Virus record (IMG/VR): IMGVR_UViG_3300042861_000168
Span: 1 to 30,447 of that record
Source: a virus
Length of the DNA: 30,447 bases
Reading direction: 5' to 3' (one strand)
Shown: piece by piece, positions 1-7,250 of the stretch
Layout of the letters: every line of letters starts with the position of its first letter
Numbering within the stretch: position 1 is the first letter of the stretch
The notes under the pieces: generated by a model
Told to the model about the DNA's origin: nothing
Seen by the model: the letters and a program-made list of their open reading frames with translations, nothing else
Database searches by the model: none
Translations under genes and position numbers: made by a program

Positions 1-1
1 C

Positions 2-436
2 TTTGTGAAGCAACCGACTGACTATTACTTTGAGCAACAGCTTGAACCATATACAAGCCCAATGAATAGATGGGGTGGTGATAAGTTAGACGCAAATGGA
101 GAAAGCACTTGGGATGGTGGAACAGGGCAAACAACATACCGAACAAGGAATATGCGACCAAATGAAGATGGTAAAAATATGAGAACCGTTTGGAGCATAA
201 ATACTGAACCATCAACAGAAGCACATTTTGCAACTTATCCGCAAAGATTAGTAGAACGAATGTTGAAAGCTGGATGCCCTGAAAATGGGATTGTTTTGGA
301 CCCGTTCTTTGGAAGTGGAACAACTGGAGTTTATGCAAGAAAGGTAAACCGAAACTTTGTAGGAATAGAACTTAATCCCGAATATGTGAAGATTGCAGAA
401 AATAGATTGTTGAAAGAAATCGGAATGTTCTTATGA
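2..436 (+). CDS. DNA methyltransferase, C-terminal part (N4/N6 type), cut by window edge
   Basis: The reading frame is open to the left edge, so this is the end of a longer gene; the GTG at 5 is only the first possible start inside the window. The C-terminal third carries the AdoMet-binding motif DPFFGSGTT (about residues 98-106 counted from the GTG), followed by FVGIELNPEYVKIAENRL, the usual motif I to motif II stretch. Motif I near the C-terminus is the order expected in beta-class N4-cytosine/N6-adenine DNA methyltransferases, whose catalytic (D/N/S)PP(Y/W) motif would lie upstream, outside the window. In a phage such enzymes usually modify viral DNA against host restriction. The target sequence cannot be read from this part. 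The next gene begins after about 130 bp. Confidence 0.85.
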   Translation, partial: FVKQPTDYYFEQQLEPYTSPMNRWGGDKLDANGESTWDGGTGQTTYRTRNMRPNEDGKNMRTVWSINTEPSTEAHFATYPQRLVERMLKAGCPENGIVLDPFFGSGTTGVYARKVNRNFVGIELNPEYVKIAENRLLKEIGMFL

Positions 437-568
437 TTTTATTTAAAAAATGTGCGGTGGCTTTTTCTTTTTGTTTTTCCTTCACGGAACTTCAATTGCA
501 AACGGTCAGCAAGGCATTTCATATAACTAATGGCTAACAGAATAAAAACTACATTTATATAATTAAAT

Positions 569-784
569 ATGAACAATCTAACTGTAATACGCTACACATT
601 TTTACCTTACTTTACTGGATATTTTCAGAATGGAAATTGGTATAATTCAGATGGGAAGCAATTAAAAGAAAAGTATTATAACGGCAGAGTTTGTATAGAT
701 GAAAAGGGCAAACGATACGGATTAGTAAAGTTAAGAAAGTTTGCAAATAGAGTAGAAATAATCGAAGAAACATTACCATTTTAA
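569..784 (+). CDS. small hypothetical protein, 71 aa
   Basis: A 71-residue basic, tyrosine-rich ORF with no motif I recognise. It begins with ATG after a 132-bp AT-rich spacer (437-568) in which I see no convincing promoter. It ends one base before the NinG-like gene at 786, so the two are probably co-transcribed and translationally coupled. The short strands separated by glycines (GYFQNGNWYNSDGKQLKEKYY) suggest a small beta-rich fold, but no function can be assigned. Confidence 0.6.
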   Translation: MNNLTVIRYTFLPYFTGYFQNGNWYNSDGKQLKEKYYNGRVCIDEKGKRYGLVKLRKFANRVEIIEETLPF

Positions 785-785
785 A

Positions 786-1406
786 ATGAAGCCTCTAAAA
801 GAAAAGAAGTGTAAAGAGTGTTCTAATAAGTTCACTCCACAAAGACCTTTACAGTATTTATGCTCAATAGAGTGTTCAATAAAAGATGCTCGTAAAAAGC
901 AGAAACAAAAGGAAAAGAAAGCGGATAAGGTTGTTAAGGATAAGTTGCTATCACAAAAGGACTATTTAAAAATGCTACAAACGCAAATAAATGTTATAGT
1001 CCGTAATATTGATACAAACGCTACTTGTATATCTTCGGGTAGAATTGGTTGCCAATTTCACGCTGGACATTTTCATACGGTAGGTGGTAAACCATCACTT
1101 AGATTCCATTTATTTAACATTTGGAAACAGTCGGCTCAAGATAATAATTTTAAGAGTGGCAATATTCAAGACTATATTATGAACCTAAATATACTTTTTG
1201 GCTCTGAATGGGTACACGAAAACGTAATTAATTTGCCTTATAAATATCCAGTATTAAAACTATCTATACCTGAGTTAATAGAGAAAATAGCGATATGTAA
1301 ACAGATACTAAAAGAGCAAAGGTTAGGGAATCATATTGCACTTTCAACAGAAGATAGAGTTAATATTAGAAATATTTTGCAAAAAAGATTAGGAATATAC
1401 AAATAA
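786..1406 (+). CDS. ninG: NinG/Rap-like recombination protein
   Basis: A 206-aa protein with the layout of lambda NinG (Rap), a Holliday-junction/branched-DNA endonuclease used in phage recombination. At the N-terminus C9-C12 and C26-C30 form a zinc-ribbon-like pair, followed by a long Lys/Arg-rich helix (about 34-60). The core has CISS (81-84), HAGHFHTVGGKPSLRFH (92-108) and KQSAQDNNFKSGN (114-126), matching the family's CISCG, HAGHY..G and KQC..CNNHLSGN blocks. Three cysteines usual in the core are absent here (CISS for CISC; QSAQD for QCxxC), so the second metal site looks degenerate, although the HAGH and SGN residues remain. It is one base downstream of the preceding ORF. Family assignment is fairly secure; nuclease activity is less certain. 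Confidence 0.75.
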   Translation: MKPLKEKKCKECSNKFTPQRPLQYLCSIECSIKDARKKQKQKEKKADKVVKDKLLSQKDYLKMLQTQINVIVRNIDTNATCISSGRIGCQFHAGHFHTVGGKPSLRFHLFNIWKQSAQDNNFKSGNIQDYIMNLNILFGSEWVHENVINLPYKYPVLKLSIPELIEKIAICKQILKEQRLGNHIALSTEDRVNIRNILQKRLGIYK

Positions 1407-1412
1407 TTGTTT

Positions 1413-1420
1413 TATATTTG
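1413..1420 (+). promoter_or_regulatory. possible -7 element TATATTTG without a clear -33 box
   Basis: TATATTTG fits the Bacteroidetes -7 consensus TAnnTTTG and lies in the 123-bp gap between the NinG-like gene and the HNH gene. No TTG sits 17-23 nt upstream, so this is only half a promoter. If active it would give a leader of about 100 nt before the ATG at 1530. Confidence 0.25.
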
Positions 1421-1529
1421 CTTCGCTTACTCACTATGAAAACATTTAAAAAATCCTATCATTTACATTGCCAATAGTTACAACCGTAACGAGTGGGTAA
1501 GCCTTTGTATTTGGTAGGTATTTTTATTT

Positions 1530-2066
1530 ATGGAAATTTGGAAGGATATTCCTAATTATGAGGGACACTTTAAAATCAGTAGTTTAGGTGTAATTAAAAG
1601 CTACGATAGAAACATTAAGCATCCACGAGGCGGTGTTAAATTTCAAAAAGGATTAATAATGAGGCTTAATCCTGATAATAATGGTTATTTATTAGTTAAG
1701 CTGGTTAAGGATAAAATAGGAAAAACATTTAGAGTACATAGGCTTGTTGCACTTACATTTTTAGGAGAGTCTGATTTGTATGTAGACCACATAAACCACA
1801 TTAAAAGCGATAATAGGCTTGAAAATTTAAGATACGTTACTCCTAAAGGAAACTCACATAGCTATCGTATATTTAAAAACCCAGAATGGAAAGAAAAAAT
1901 AAAAAAAGAACCTAAGGAAAAGTTTATGGGATTACCTAAAAACATAACTTACAGAAAAGATATAAATAGGTATTCAATAAGAAAACAACACAATGGCTCT
2001 TATAAATCGTTTGGTTGTTTTAAGACTTTAGAAGATGCAATTAACAAATTAAAAACAATACAGTAA
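1530..2066 (+). CDS. NUMOD4-HNH homing endonuclease with AP2-like C-terminus
   Basis: A 178-aa free-standing homing endonuclease of the type common in phages. Residues 1-25 (EIWKDIPNYEGHFKISSLG) are a clear NUMOD4 DNA-binding motif. The HNH nuclease core follows: VHRLVALTFL (69-78), then DHINHIKSDNRLENLRYVT (86-104), containing the catalytic DH pair and the downstream asparagines. The last ~45 residues (GLPKNITYRKDINRYSIR..FGCFKTLEDAINKL) resemble an AP2-like three-strand DNA-binding domain. The gene sits alone between a 123-bp leader and a short ORF, as expected of a selfish insertion that spreads by cutting alleles lacking it. I cannot see an intron boundary in either neighbour. Confidence 0.88.
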   Translation: MEIWKDIPNYEGHFKISSLGVIKSYDRNIKHPRGGVKFQKGLIMRLNPDNNGYLLVKLVKDKIGKTFRVHRLVALTFLGESDLYVDHINHIKSDNRLENLRYVTPKGNSHSYRIFKNPEWKEKIKKEPKEKFMGLPKNITYRKDINRYSIRKQHNGSYKSFGCFKTLEDAINKLKTIQ

Positions 2067-2111
2067 TAAAATTATACAAAGCAAAGATAAAAGAACTTAA
2101 AAACTAAAACA

Positions 2112-2288
2112 ATGGGAAACAAGATAATAATAGATGAAGAGTCAGAATCTCAAAAGCTATACGAATGGATGCTATCTGATAAAAGAGAGCCAGCACAAAC
2201 ATATTTCTCAAGCGGAGTTATTAGAAATATCGCAAAAGAAATTGAGTTTAGAGAGGAAATGTTTAAAAAAAGTTTGGATATTAAATAA
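2112..2288 (+). CDS. small acidic hypothetical protein, 58 aa
   Basis: Translation from the ATG at 2112 gives 58 residues beginning MGNKIIIDEESESQKLYEW and ending KKSLDIK. It is preceded by AACTTAAAAACTAAAACA, nearly the same A-rich leader found before the ssDNA-binding-like gene at 2326 and the gene at 28440, which supports a real start. The helical, charged sequence (SESQKLYEWMLSDK; AKEIEFREEMFKK) suggests a small helical protein. No family recognised. The -33 box of the next promoter lies inside its 3' end. Confidence 0.6.
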   Translation: MGNKIIIDEESESQKLYEWMLSDKREPAQTYFSSGVIRNIAKEIEFREEMFKKSLDIK

Positions 2289-2302
2289 ATTGTGTATATT
2301 TG
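2274..2302 (+). promoter_or_regulatory. host-type (Bacteroidetes) promoter for the 2326 unit
   Basis: TTG at 2274-2276 and TATATTTG at 2295-2302 are separated by 18 nt, matching the Bacteroidetes primary-sigma pattern TTG-N(17-23)-TAnnTTTG. Transcription should begin a few bases after 2302, giving a leader of about 20 nt. The same arrangement with a near-identical leader occurs at 28388-28419. Confidence 0.8.
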
Positions 2303-2308
2303 CAAATA

Positions 2309-2325
2309 ACTAAAAACTAAAAACA
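2309..2325 (+). promoter_or_regulatory. A-rich translation leader shared with other genes
   Basis: ACTAAAAACTAAAAACA immediately precedes the ATG at 2326. ACTAAAAACTAAAAC recurs at 28425-28439 before the ATG at 28440, and AAAAACTAAAACA precedes the ATG at 2112. The capsid gene start at 20346 also has TTTAAAACATG. No Shine-Dalgarno is present at these starts, and A-rich leaders are typical of well-translated Bacteroidetes genes. Confidence 0.5.
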
Positions 2326-2673
2326 ATGACTGAAATCAAAGGAACTGTAAAAGTAATCGGAGAAACACAAGTAATATCCGATAAATTCAAAAAACGTGAT
2401 ATTGTAGTAACAATTGAAAACGGAGAATACCCACAACACATTACACTACAATTCACTCAGGATAAATGTAACTTAGTAGATAAGTTAGTAAAAGGCGCTG
2501 ATGCTACTTTTCACATAAATTTACGAGGTAAGGAATATAAAGATAAAGGCGGAGAAACAAGATATTTTAACTCTATCGAATGCTGGAAGATTGATAATGT
2601 TTCTGTTGGACAGTTTCAAGGGGTGGATAATGGCGGGAGTCCAGTAGTTGATTATTCTGATACCCCATTTTAG
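2326..2673 (+). CDS. OB-fold ssDNA-binding-like protein
   Basis: A 115-aa protein that looks like a short phage single-stranded DNA-binding protein of the DUF3127-like type: an OB-fold-like run of strands (IKGTVKVIGETQVISDKFKKRDIVVTI; ITLQFTQDK; ATFHINLRGKEY; TRYFNSIECWKI) over residues 3-90, then a flexible Gly/Asp-rich tail ending DYSDTPF. That acidic tail with terminal Pro-Phe resembles the DDDIPF tip of bacterial SSB, which recruits partner proteins. It follows a good host-type promoter and the shared A-rich leader, as expected for an early replication gene. The sigma-like gene begins two bases after its stop. It is shorter than canonical SSB, so the exact family is uncertain. Confidence 0.7.
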   Translation: MTEIKGTVKVIGETQVISDKFKKRDIVVTIENGEYPQHITLQFTQDKCNLVDKLVKGADATFHINLRGKEYKDKGGETRYFNSIECWKIDNVSVGQFQGVDNGGSPVVDYSDTPF

Positions 2674-2675
2674 TA

Positions 2676-3173
2676 ATGAAAGACGCTATTCTTAAAGAAC
2701 TATTTGAGAATAAGGAGATATACAGAGTAGCAAAGAAATATTGCAACTACGATAATCTTCATGGCGACCTTATCTCCGAACTATACATAACGCTACAAAA
2801 TAAAGAGGATGCTTTCTTTGAACGATTAGATAAAAAGCAGTTATTTCTTTATTGTTGTGGCATTTTGTATTTTAGCTGGAATAGTCCAACAAGTCCATTT
2901 TACAAAAAGTATAGAGCATTTCAGTATAGCGAGTTAAAAGGGTTTGACTTAGCTAATACAGAAGAGGATAAAGATACTTTTTGTGTAGCCTATTGGATAG
3001 ATAAGATTAATAAGAATAGCACAATAACAGATAATAACAGCTTAGTAAAGGTAAGAGTATTCGAGAAGTATATGGAGTTAAAATCATACCGTAAAGTAGG
3101 TGCAGAGTTTAATATCCCATTTAAGACAGTAGAGTACATAGTTAAAATGTTTGTAAACGATATTAAAGAATGA
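2676..3173 (+). CDS. small sigma-factor-like / HTH regulator
   Basis: A 165-aa protein with a plausible but divergent two-domain sigma layout. Residues ~10-42 (ENKEIYRVAKKYCNYDNLHG then DLISELYITL) resemble a sigma region 2 entry helix with its acidic DLxxE motif. Residues ~128-160 (FEKYMELKSYRKVGAEFNIP then FKTVEYIVKMF) form a helix-turn-helix like region 4 (SYRKVGAEFNIPFKTVEYIV). The middle is aromatic-rich and unlike standard region 2. It is in an early-type unit behind the host-type promoter at 2274 and overlaps the next gene by ATGA at 3170. I infer that it may redirect RNA polymerase to the distinct late motifs in this window. It could instead be a generic phage HTH protein that does not bind polymerase. 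Confidence 0.5.
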   Translation: MKDAILKELFENKEIYRVAKKYCNYDNLHGDLISELYITLQNKEDAFFERLDKKQLFLYCCGILYFSWNSPTSPFYKKYRAFQYSELKGFDLANTEEDKDTFCVAYWIDKINKNSTITDNNSLVKVRVFEKYMELKSYRKVGAEFNIPFKTVEYIVKMFVNDIKE

Positions 3174-4309
3174 AAAAAATCTTAGTAGTAACTTCGGAGC
3201 GAATAACTGGTTTAAATTACCACCGACAAATAACACCATTCTTTAATCTTAAAGGATTTGATATTGAGTATAAACGGTTTTTAACATCCGAAGAGGTTTT
3301 AGGCGGTTATTGTGATAACTTTGATTGTGTTAGCTTTTTAAGGTTAATCAATAAGCAAGGTAGAACGGATGAAATGGTAAATTACCTAAAGGCTAAAGGC
3401 ATTAAGATACATTTTGATATTGATGACTACTGGGTATTACCAAGTAACCACGCTTTATTTGAAGGATATAAAAAAGAAAAGATAGCGCAACAAGTAATAG
3501 AGGCTTTAAAAAGTGCTGACTTTGTAACTACTACAACTGATAAACTTGCACAAGTAATTAGACAGCATAATAAGAATATTTATGTACTTCCAAACGCAAT
3601 AGACCCAACACATGAGCAATGGACAAACGCAACACTACCAAGTGATAAGGTAAGATTTGGATATATTGCAGGAGTACACCATGAAAAAGACGCTGAAATA
3701 CTTTACGATAATCTAAACCTGTTATACTTTGAAAAGGAGTTAAAAGGCAAATATCAGATTTGTGCCGCCGGATTTAACATTAGTAAGCATGGCGACAAAC
3801 ACTACGTTAATCCTTATTACCAGTACTTAGAGCAATTGTTTACGAATAACTATAAACACTTACTTAAAGAATATGAGGACTATTTAATGCAGTATATCCC
3901 CGATAATAACTACGATTGGGATGAGATTTATAGAAGATTGTGGGGATTAGATACGGTAAATTATGGCAAGTCTTATAACTTTATTGATGTAAGTTTAATA
4001 CCATTGAGAGAAACATTGTTTAGTAGTTGTAAAAGTCAGTTAAAGGTTATTGAGGCGGGCTTTATGAAAAAGGCGTGTATAGTATCAAATGTACAACCTT
4101 ATACACTTGATTGTAATAGTGATAATAGTATATTGATTGAACCGAATAGAAACGGTAGGGGATGGTATAAGGCTATGAAAAAGCTAATTGAAAATCCTAA
4201 TATGCTATCGGACTTAGGCGAGGCTATGTATGAAACAGTAAAGGATAGATATCACATTGAAACGGTAAATGTAGTTAGAAAACAAATATTTGAACAATGG
4301 CTAAAATAG
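3170..4309 (+). CDS. glycosyltransferase, GT4/GT-B-like
   Basis: A 379-aa cytoplasmic protein with a GT-B-like layout. The N-terminal half has FDIDDYW (82-88), a motif common in phage and cell-surface glycosyltransferases of this type, then ADFVTTTTDKLA (116-127) and VLPNAIDP (139-146), the usual boundary before the C-terminal Rossmann half. That half starts GYIAGVHHEKD (164-174). SLIPLRETLFSSCKSQLKVIEAGFMKKACI (275-304) corresponds to the sugar-nucleotide-binding E-x(6-7)-E region of GT4 enzymes. There is no membrane segment. It opens the sugar-transfer cassette, overlapping the sigma-like gene (ATGA) and the next gene by 13 bp. Donor and acceptor cannot be read from sequence. Confidence 0.8.
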   Translation: MKKILVVTSERITGLNYHRQITPFFNLKGFDIEYKRFLTSEEVLGGYCDNFDCVSFLRLINKQGRTDEMVNYLKAKGIKIHFDIDDYWVLPSNHALFEGYKKEKIAQQVIEALKSADFVTTTTDKLAQVIRQHNKNIYVLPNAIDPTHEQWTNATLPSDKVRFGYIAGVHHEKDAEILYDNLNLLYFEKELKGKYQICAAGFNISKHGDKHYVNPYYQYLEQLFTNNYKHLLKEYEDYLMQYIPDNNYDWDEIYRRLWGLDTVNYGKSYNFIDVSLIPLRETLFSSCKSQLKVIEAGFMKKACIVSNVQPYTLDCNSDNSILIEPNRNGRGWYKAMKKLIENPNMLSDLGEAMYETVKDRYHIETVNVVRKQIFEQWLK

Positions 4310-4953
4310 GAATTGGCGTGACTACTTTCCGTAGACCTGAGATGCTACAAAAGTGTTTAGATAGCATTAGAAAGCATACGTTTATGGATGGAGTAACTAT
4401 CTATGTAGCAGACGATAGTAACGAGCGTAAAGGTGTTGCCTATCGTAAAAACGAATGTTTAAGAGCGTTAAAGGATTGTGATTATATTTTTTTACTGGAT
4501 GATGATGTAGAGATTATAAAAGATGGATGGATTGAGTTTTTTGTAGATGGGTATAAATCGACTTCTGTTAATCATTTTCTATATTTAAACTCAACTCATA
4601 ATATGTATGATAAAAGAGTATTTGCAAGTAAGTATGGAGTATTTACTGTTGGGCATTATAAAGATTGTGGTGGAGTATTTATGTTTATGACAAAAGGATG
4701 CGTAGAAAAAGTTGGTGCATTTAATGAAATTTTTTGTATGTGGGGTTTTGAACACGCTGAATGGAGTATGAGGGCTTGTAATGGGAATAGAAATTTTAAT
4801 ATGTTAGAAGGGACTGAAAATTATATCTACTCCGAAGATTACAGTAACCCTAATCATAAAAGCAGTATAACAAATGAAGAAAAAAATTTGTTATTTAAAA
4901 AAAACTTTCCTAAATTTGCCAAAGGAATAAAATCTATATATTTACCATTATGA
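4297..4953 (+). CDS. glycosyltransferase, GT2/GT-A-like (1)
   Basis: A 218-aa GT-A-fold enzyme. IGIGVTTFRRPEMLQKCLDS (4-23) is the typical GT2 nucleotide-binding start, IYVADDSN (35-42) the next strand, and FLLDDDVEI (65-73) the metal-binding DxD loop. GGVFMF (125-130) and GFEHAEWSMR (150-159) match the acceptor loop and the [ED]D-like catalytic base region. No transmembrane helix is present, so it probably acts on a soluble acceptor or a nucleotide- or lipid-linked sugar at the membrane surface. It is coupled on both sides (13-bp overlap upstream, ATGA downstream). Confidence 0.82.
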   Translation: MAKIGIGVTTFRRPEMLQKCLDSIRKHTFMDGVTIYVADDSNERKGVAYRKNECLRALKDCDYIFLLDDDVEIIKDGWIEFFVDGYKSTSVNHFLYLNSTHNMYDKRVFASKYGVFTVGHYKDCGGVFMFMTKGCVEKVGAFNEIFCMWGFEHAEWSMRACNGNRNFNMLEGTENYIYSEDYSNPNHKSSITNEEKNLLFKKNFPKFAKGIKSIYLPL

Positions 4954-5672
4954 GTTTACGTTTGTTATTTAAGTACACCACACGCTCAAGGCGTTCTAAC
5001 TTTCTAAGAGGCATTGATAGTATTATTGATAACCTTGCAGATAAAGAGAATTATCATATCTATACTACATTTGATGTGGATGACGATAAGATGCGTCCAT
5101 TACCTGAGATAAAAGGAAACCATACATACATAGCAGGAACGAGCAAATCGAAAGTAGATGCTATCAATAGGGACATGGATTTTATCAATGCTAATTATGA
5201 CTGGGATATACTTGTCAATATGAGTGATGATGTGGTGATAACTGAGAAAGGTTTTGATAATATTATTAGGTATTATTTTAATAGTTTAGTTCGTTCGGAA
5301 TCTATGTCAGGTTTTGAGAATACACCCTTTATAGAATTTGTATCAAATGAAGTAGTAAATTTAGACCAAGTAATTCACTTTCCAGATGGAAATAGAGATG
5401 ACCTTTTAACCGTTTCAATTATAGGTAAAGACTATTACAAACGAGATAACTACATTTACAATCCTGAATATAAGAGTTTGTATTGTGATAACGAAGCTAT
5501 GGAAGTAGCAAAGCAAAGAGGTTGTTACAAGTTTGTTAATAAAGTAATATTCAATCATTTGCACCCTGCTTATAACAAGGGTATATTTGACGCACAATAT
5601 CAACATACTGAGAGTTTTGGACATGAAGATTATCAAACATATAAAAGACGCAAAGCAAATGGATTCAGTTAA
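4950..5672 (+). CDS. putative glycosyltransferase, GT-A-like (2)
   Basis: A 240-aa protein starting LRLLFKYTTRSRRSNFLRGI, with an alternating strand/helix pattern like the GT-A fold. ILVNMSDDVVI (87-97) supplies the DD metal-binding loop, and FDVDDDKMRPL (41-51) the earlier acidic loop. The second half (YNPEYKSLYCDNEAMEVAKQ..HLHPAYNKG) resembles the acceptor-side region of phage GT2-like proteins that end in a conserved His-Pro. It starts within an ATGA overlap and ends 14 bp inside the next gene. Assignment is weaker than for the preceding enzyme but supported by context. Confidence 0.68.
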   Translation: MSLRLLFKYTTRSRRSNFLRGIDSIIDNLADKENYHIYTTFDVDDDKMRPLPEIKGNHTYIAGTSKSKVDAINRDMDFINANYDWDILVNMSDDVVITEKGFDNIIRYYFNSLVRSESMSGFENTPFIEFVSNEVVNLDQVIHFPDGNRDDLLTVSIIGKDYYKRDNYIYNPEYKSLYCDNEAMEVAKQRGCYKFVNKVIFNHLHPAYNKGIFDAQYQHTESFGHEDYQTYKRRKANGFS

Positions 5673-6234
5673 GTTATCAATATTAATCCCATCCACTCAT
5701 AGCAGAATGGATATGACCATGAAGCTAACAGATAGATTGTTAGACCAAATAGAATTTAACGATTTAGTAGGAGTAGTTGAAGTTGTTACGCTTTGGGATG
5801 ATGGGGCTAAAAGTATAGGCACTAAAAGAAACGAACTTATCCAAATGGCGAAAGGGGATTACGTTTGCTTTGTTGATTCGGATGATGATATTAGTAGCGA
5901 CTACGTTGAACGATTAATGGAAGGGATTAACTTAGGTGTAGACTGTTGTAGCCTAAAAGGTTGTATCACTTGGGATGGAAAGAATCCTGAGATATTTGAA
6001 CACTCACTAAGATATAGCGAGTATAAAACAACTGAGAACCCTATTAAGTACGAACGATTCCCGAACCATTTGAACTGTATTAAAAAGAGTTTAGTATTTG
6101 ATATTAAATATCCTGAAATATCACATGGCGAAGATACGGATTGGGCAACCCAAGTATTTAAAGCTGGTGTATTAAAGACAGAACATTATATTGATTCAGT
6201 TATTTACCATTATAAATTTATTACGAACAAATGA
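5659..6234 (+). CDS. glycosyltransferase, GT2/GT-A-like (3)
   Basis: A 191-aa enzyme starting at the ATG that puts KLSILIPST at residues 5-13, the normal GT2 beginning. An ATG at 5623 or the TTG at 5587 would extend it but would deepen the overlap with the upstream gene to 50-86 bp. KRNELIQMAKGDYVCFVDSDDD (56-77) is a textbook donor-binding stretch with the DxD at 73-77; HGEDTDWATQVFKAG is the catalytic-base region near the C-terminus. There is no membrane anchor. It overlaps its upstream neighbour by 14 bp and the next by ATGA. Confidence 0.8.
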   Translation: MDSVKLSILIPSTHSRMDMTMKLTDRLLDQIEFNDLVGVVEVVTLWDDGAKSIGTKRNELIQMAKGDYVCFVDSDDDISSDYVERLMEGINLGVDCCSLKGCITWDGKNPEIFEHSLRYSEYKTTENPIKYERFPNHLNCIKKSLVFDIKYPEISHGEDTDWATQVFKAGVLKTEHYIDSVIYHYKFITNK

Positions 6235-7073
6235 AAGGCGCAATAAGTTATAGTCTATTTGGTTACGATAGAGAACGAGCGGATAACTGTTTTGACTTTA
6301 ATAGCTATCTTCGTGGTTTAGCTATCAATATTCGTATGGCTCGTTTAATTTATCCTGAGTGGGATATAATTGTACAAACTGACAAAGCAACCTATGAGGC
6401 ATGGAAAGAGTTATTTGGTGCTTATCCTATTAAGTTAGAAGTACACCAAGACCTAGTGCCATTAACATTAGCAATGTTATGGAGGCTAAGACCATGCTTT
6501 GATAATAACTATACTCATGTTCTTTGTAGAGATTTAGATAGCCCTTTAACTTATAGAGAACGTCAAGCGGTAGAGTACTGGATTAACAGAGATAAGGCAG
6601 CACACGCAATAACTGATAGCGTAAGCCATGATGTGCCAATGCTTGGTGGTATGATTGGCTTTAGACCTCAATACTTTAGAGATAAGGTAGGAGTAAGTAC
6701 ATGGGGGGACTTGATAAGAATTAGACCTAACTACCTTTGGAATCAAAAAGGGAGCGACCAGACCTTTCTAAGAGATATAGTTTATCCTAAGTTTGCGCAA
6801 CAAGGGACTGATAGTATTACTCAGCACTATGTTTTAGGGATGCCGAATAGCTTTTTAAGTGATTACCATAATAAGATACAAGATTTAGAACTACCTATAC
6901 CTTTTGAGTTAAAGGAGAGTAACGATACTTGTGGACATATTGGAAGTGCTGGGGCTTATAATGTGGCGTTAGAAAAATTCCTTAGGAAGTATCACGATAA
7001 ATTTGTAGATTTGCATTCAGCAGAAGAATCCTATAAAGATATATTTTATTGGAGATTAAATAATGAATTTTAA
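6231..7073 (+). CDS. putative glycosyltransferase with DxD motif (4)
   Basis: A 280-aa protein beginning MKGAISYSLFGYDRERADNC. It contains THVLCRDLDSPLTYRER (95-111): a hydrophobic strand ending in a DxD motif (D101-L-D103), as in nucleotide-sugar-dependent transferases of the GT8/GT32-like group. MLGGMIGFRPQYF (137-149) and GSDQTFLRDIVYPKF look like acceptor-site and C-terminal catalytic segments, and LGMPNSFL with HIGSAGA follow. No membrane segment. The length and DxD position fit a complete enzyme. It begins in an ATGA overlap and is followed directly by a 58-aa ORF. Confidence 0.72.
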   Translation: MKGAISYSLFGYDRERADNCFDFNSYLRGLAINIRMARLIYPEWDIIVQTDKATYEAWKELFGAYPIKLEVHQDLVPLTLAMLWRLRPCFDNNYTHVLCRDLDSPLTYRERQAVEYWINRDKAAHAITDSVSHDVPMLGGMIGFRPQYFRDKVGVSTWGDLIRIRPNYLWNQKGSDQTFLRDIVYPKFAQQGTDSITQHYVLGMPNSFLSDYHNKIQDLELPIPFELKESNDTCGHIGSAGAYNVALEKFLRKYHDKFVDLHSAEESYKDIFYWRLNNEF

Positions 7074-7250
7074 ATGAACGGAACTGTAATAGATATTGAT
7101 GGCTTGTCGGTTAAAGTTATCCCTATTGATTTAGAGGATAGCACCGACAAAGCACATCTACTTCAAATAACAGATGGACACAAAATAATAACTTTAAGCA
7201 TATCATATGGCAGAATCACAGATGAAACGGTACATAGTTGTAAGCACTAA
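7074..7250 (+). CDS. small ORF inside the sugar cassette, 58 aa
   Basis: Its ATG follows the upstream stop codon with no gap (TAA-ATG). The product starts MNGTVIDIDGLSVKVIPIDL and ends with HSCKH; it overlaps the next gene by 44 bp in another frame. The repeated short strands (TVIDIDGLSVKVIPI; ITDGHKIITLSI) suggest a compact beta fold. No family recognised. Perfect stop-start spacing favours real translation; the long overlap with the next gene argues for caution. Confidence 0.45.
   Translation: MNGTVIDIDGLSVKVIPIDLEDSTDKAHLLQITDGHKIITLSISYGRITDETVHSCKH

Noticed and set aside
496-560. TTGCAA with ATATAACTA, and TACATTTA, in the gap before the gene at 569
   Set aside because: The spacing differs from the five late copies, and TACATTTA lacks the final G and any TTG at the right distance; too weak to call a promoter.
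5587-5658. Upstream TTG (5587) and ATG (5623) starts for the glycosyltransferase at 5659
   Set aside because: The extension adds a segment before the normal GT2 beginning and lies wholly inside the upstream gene in another frame.
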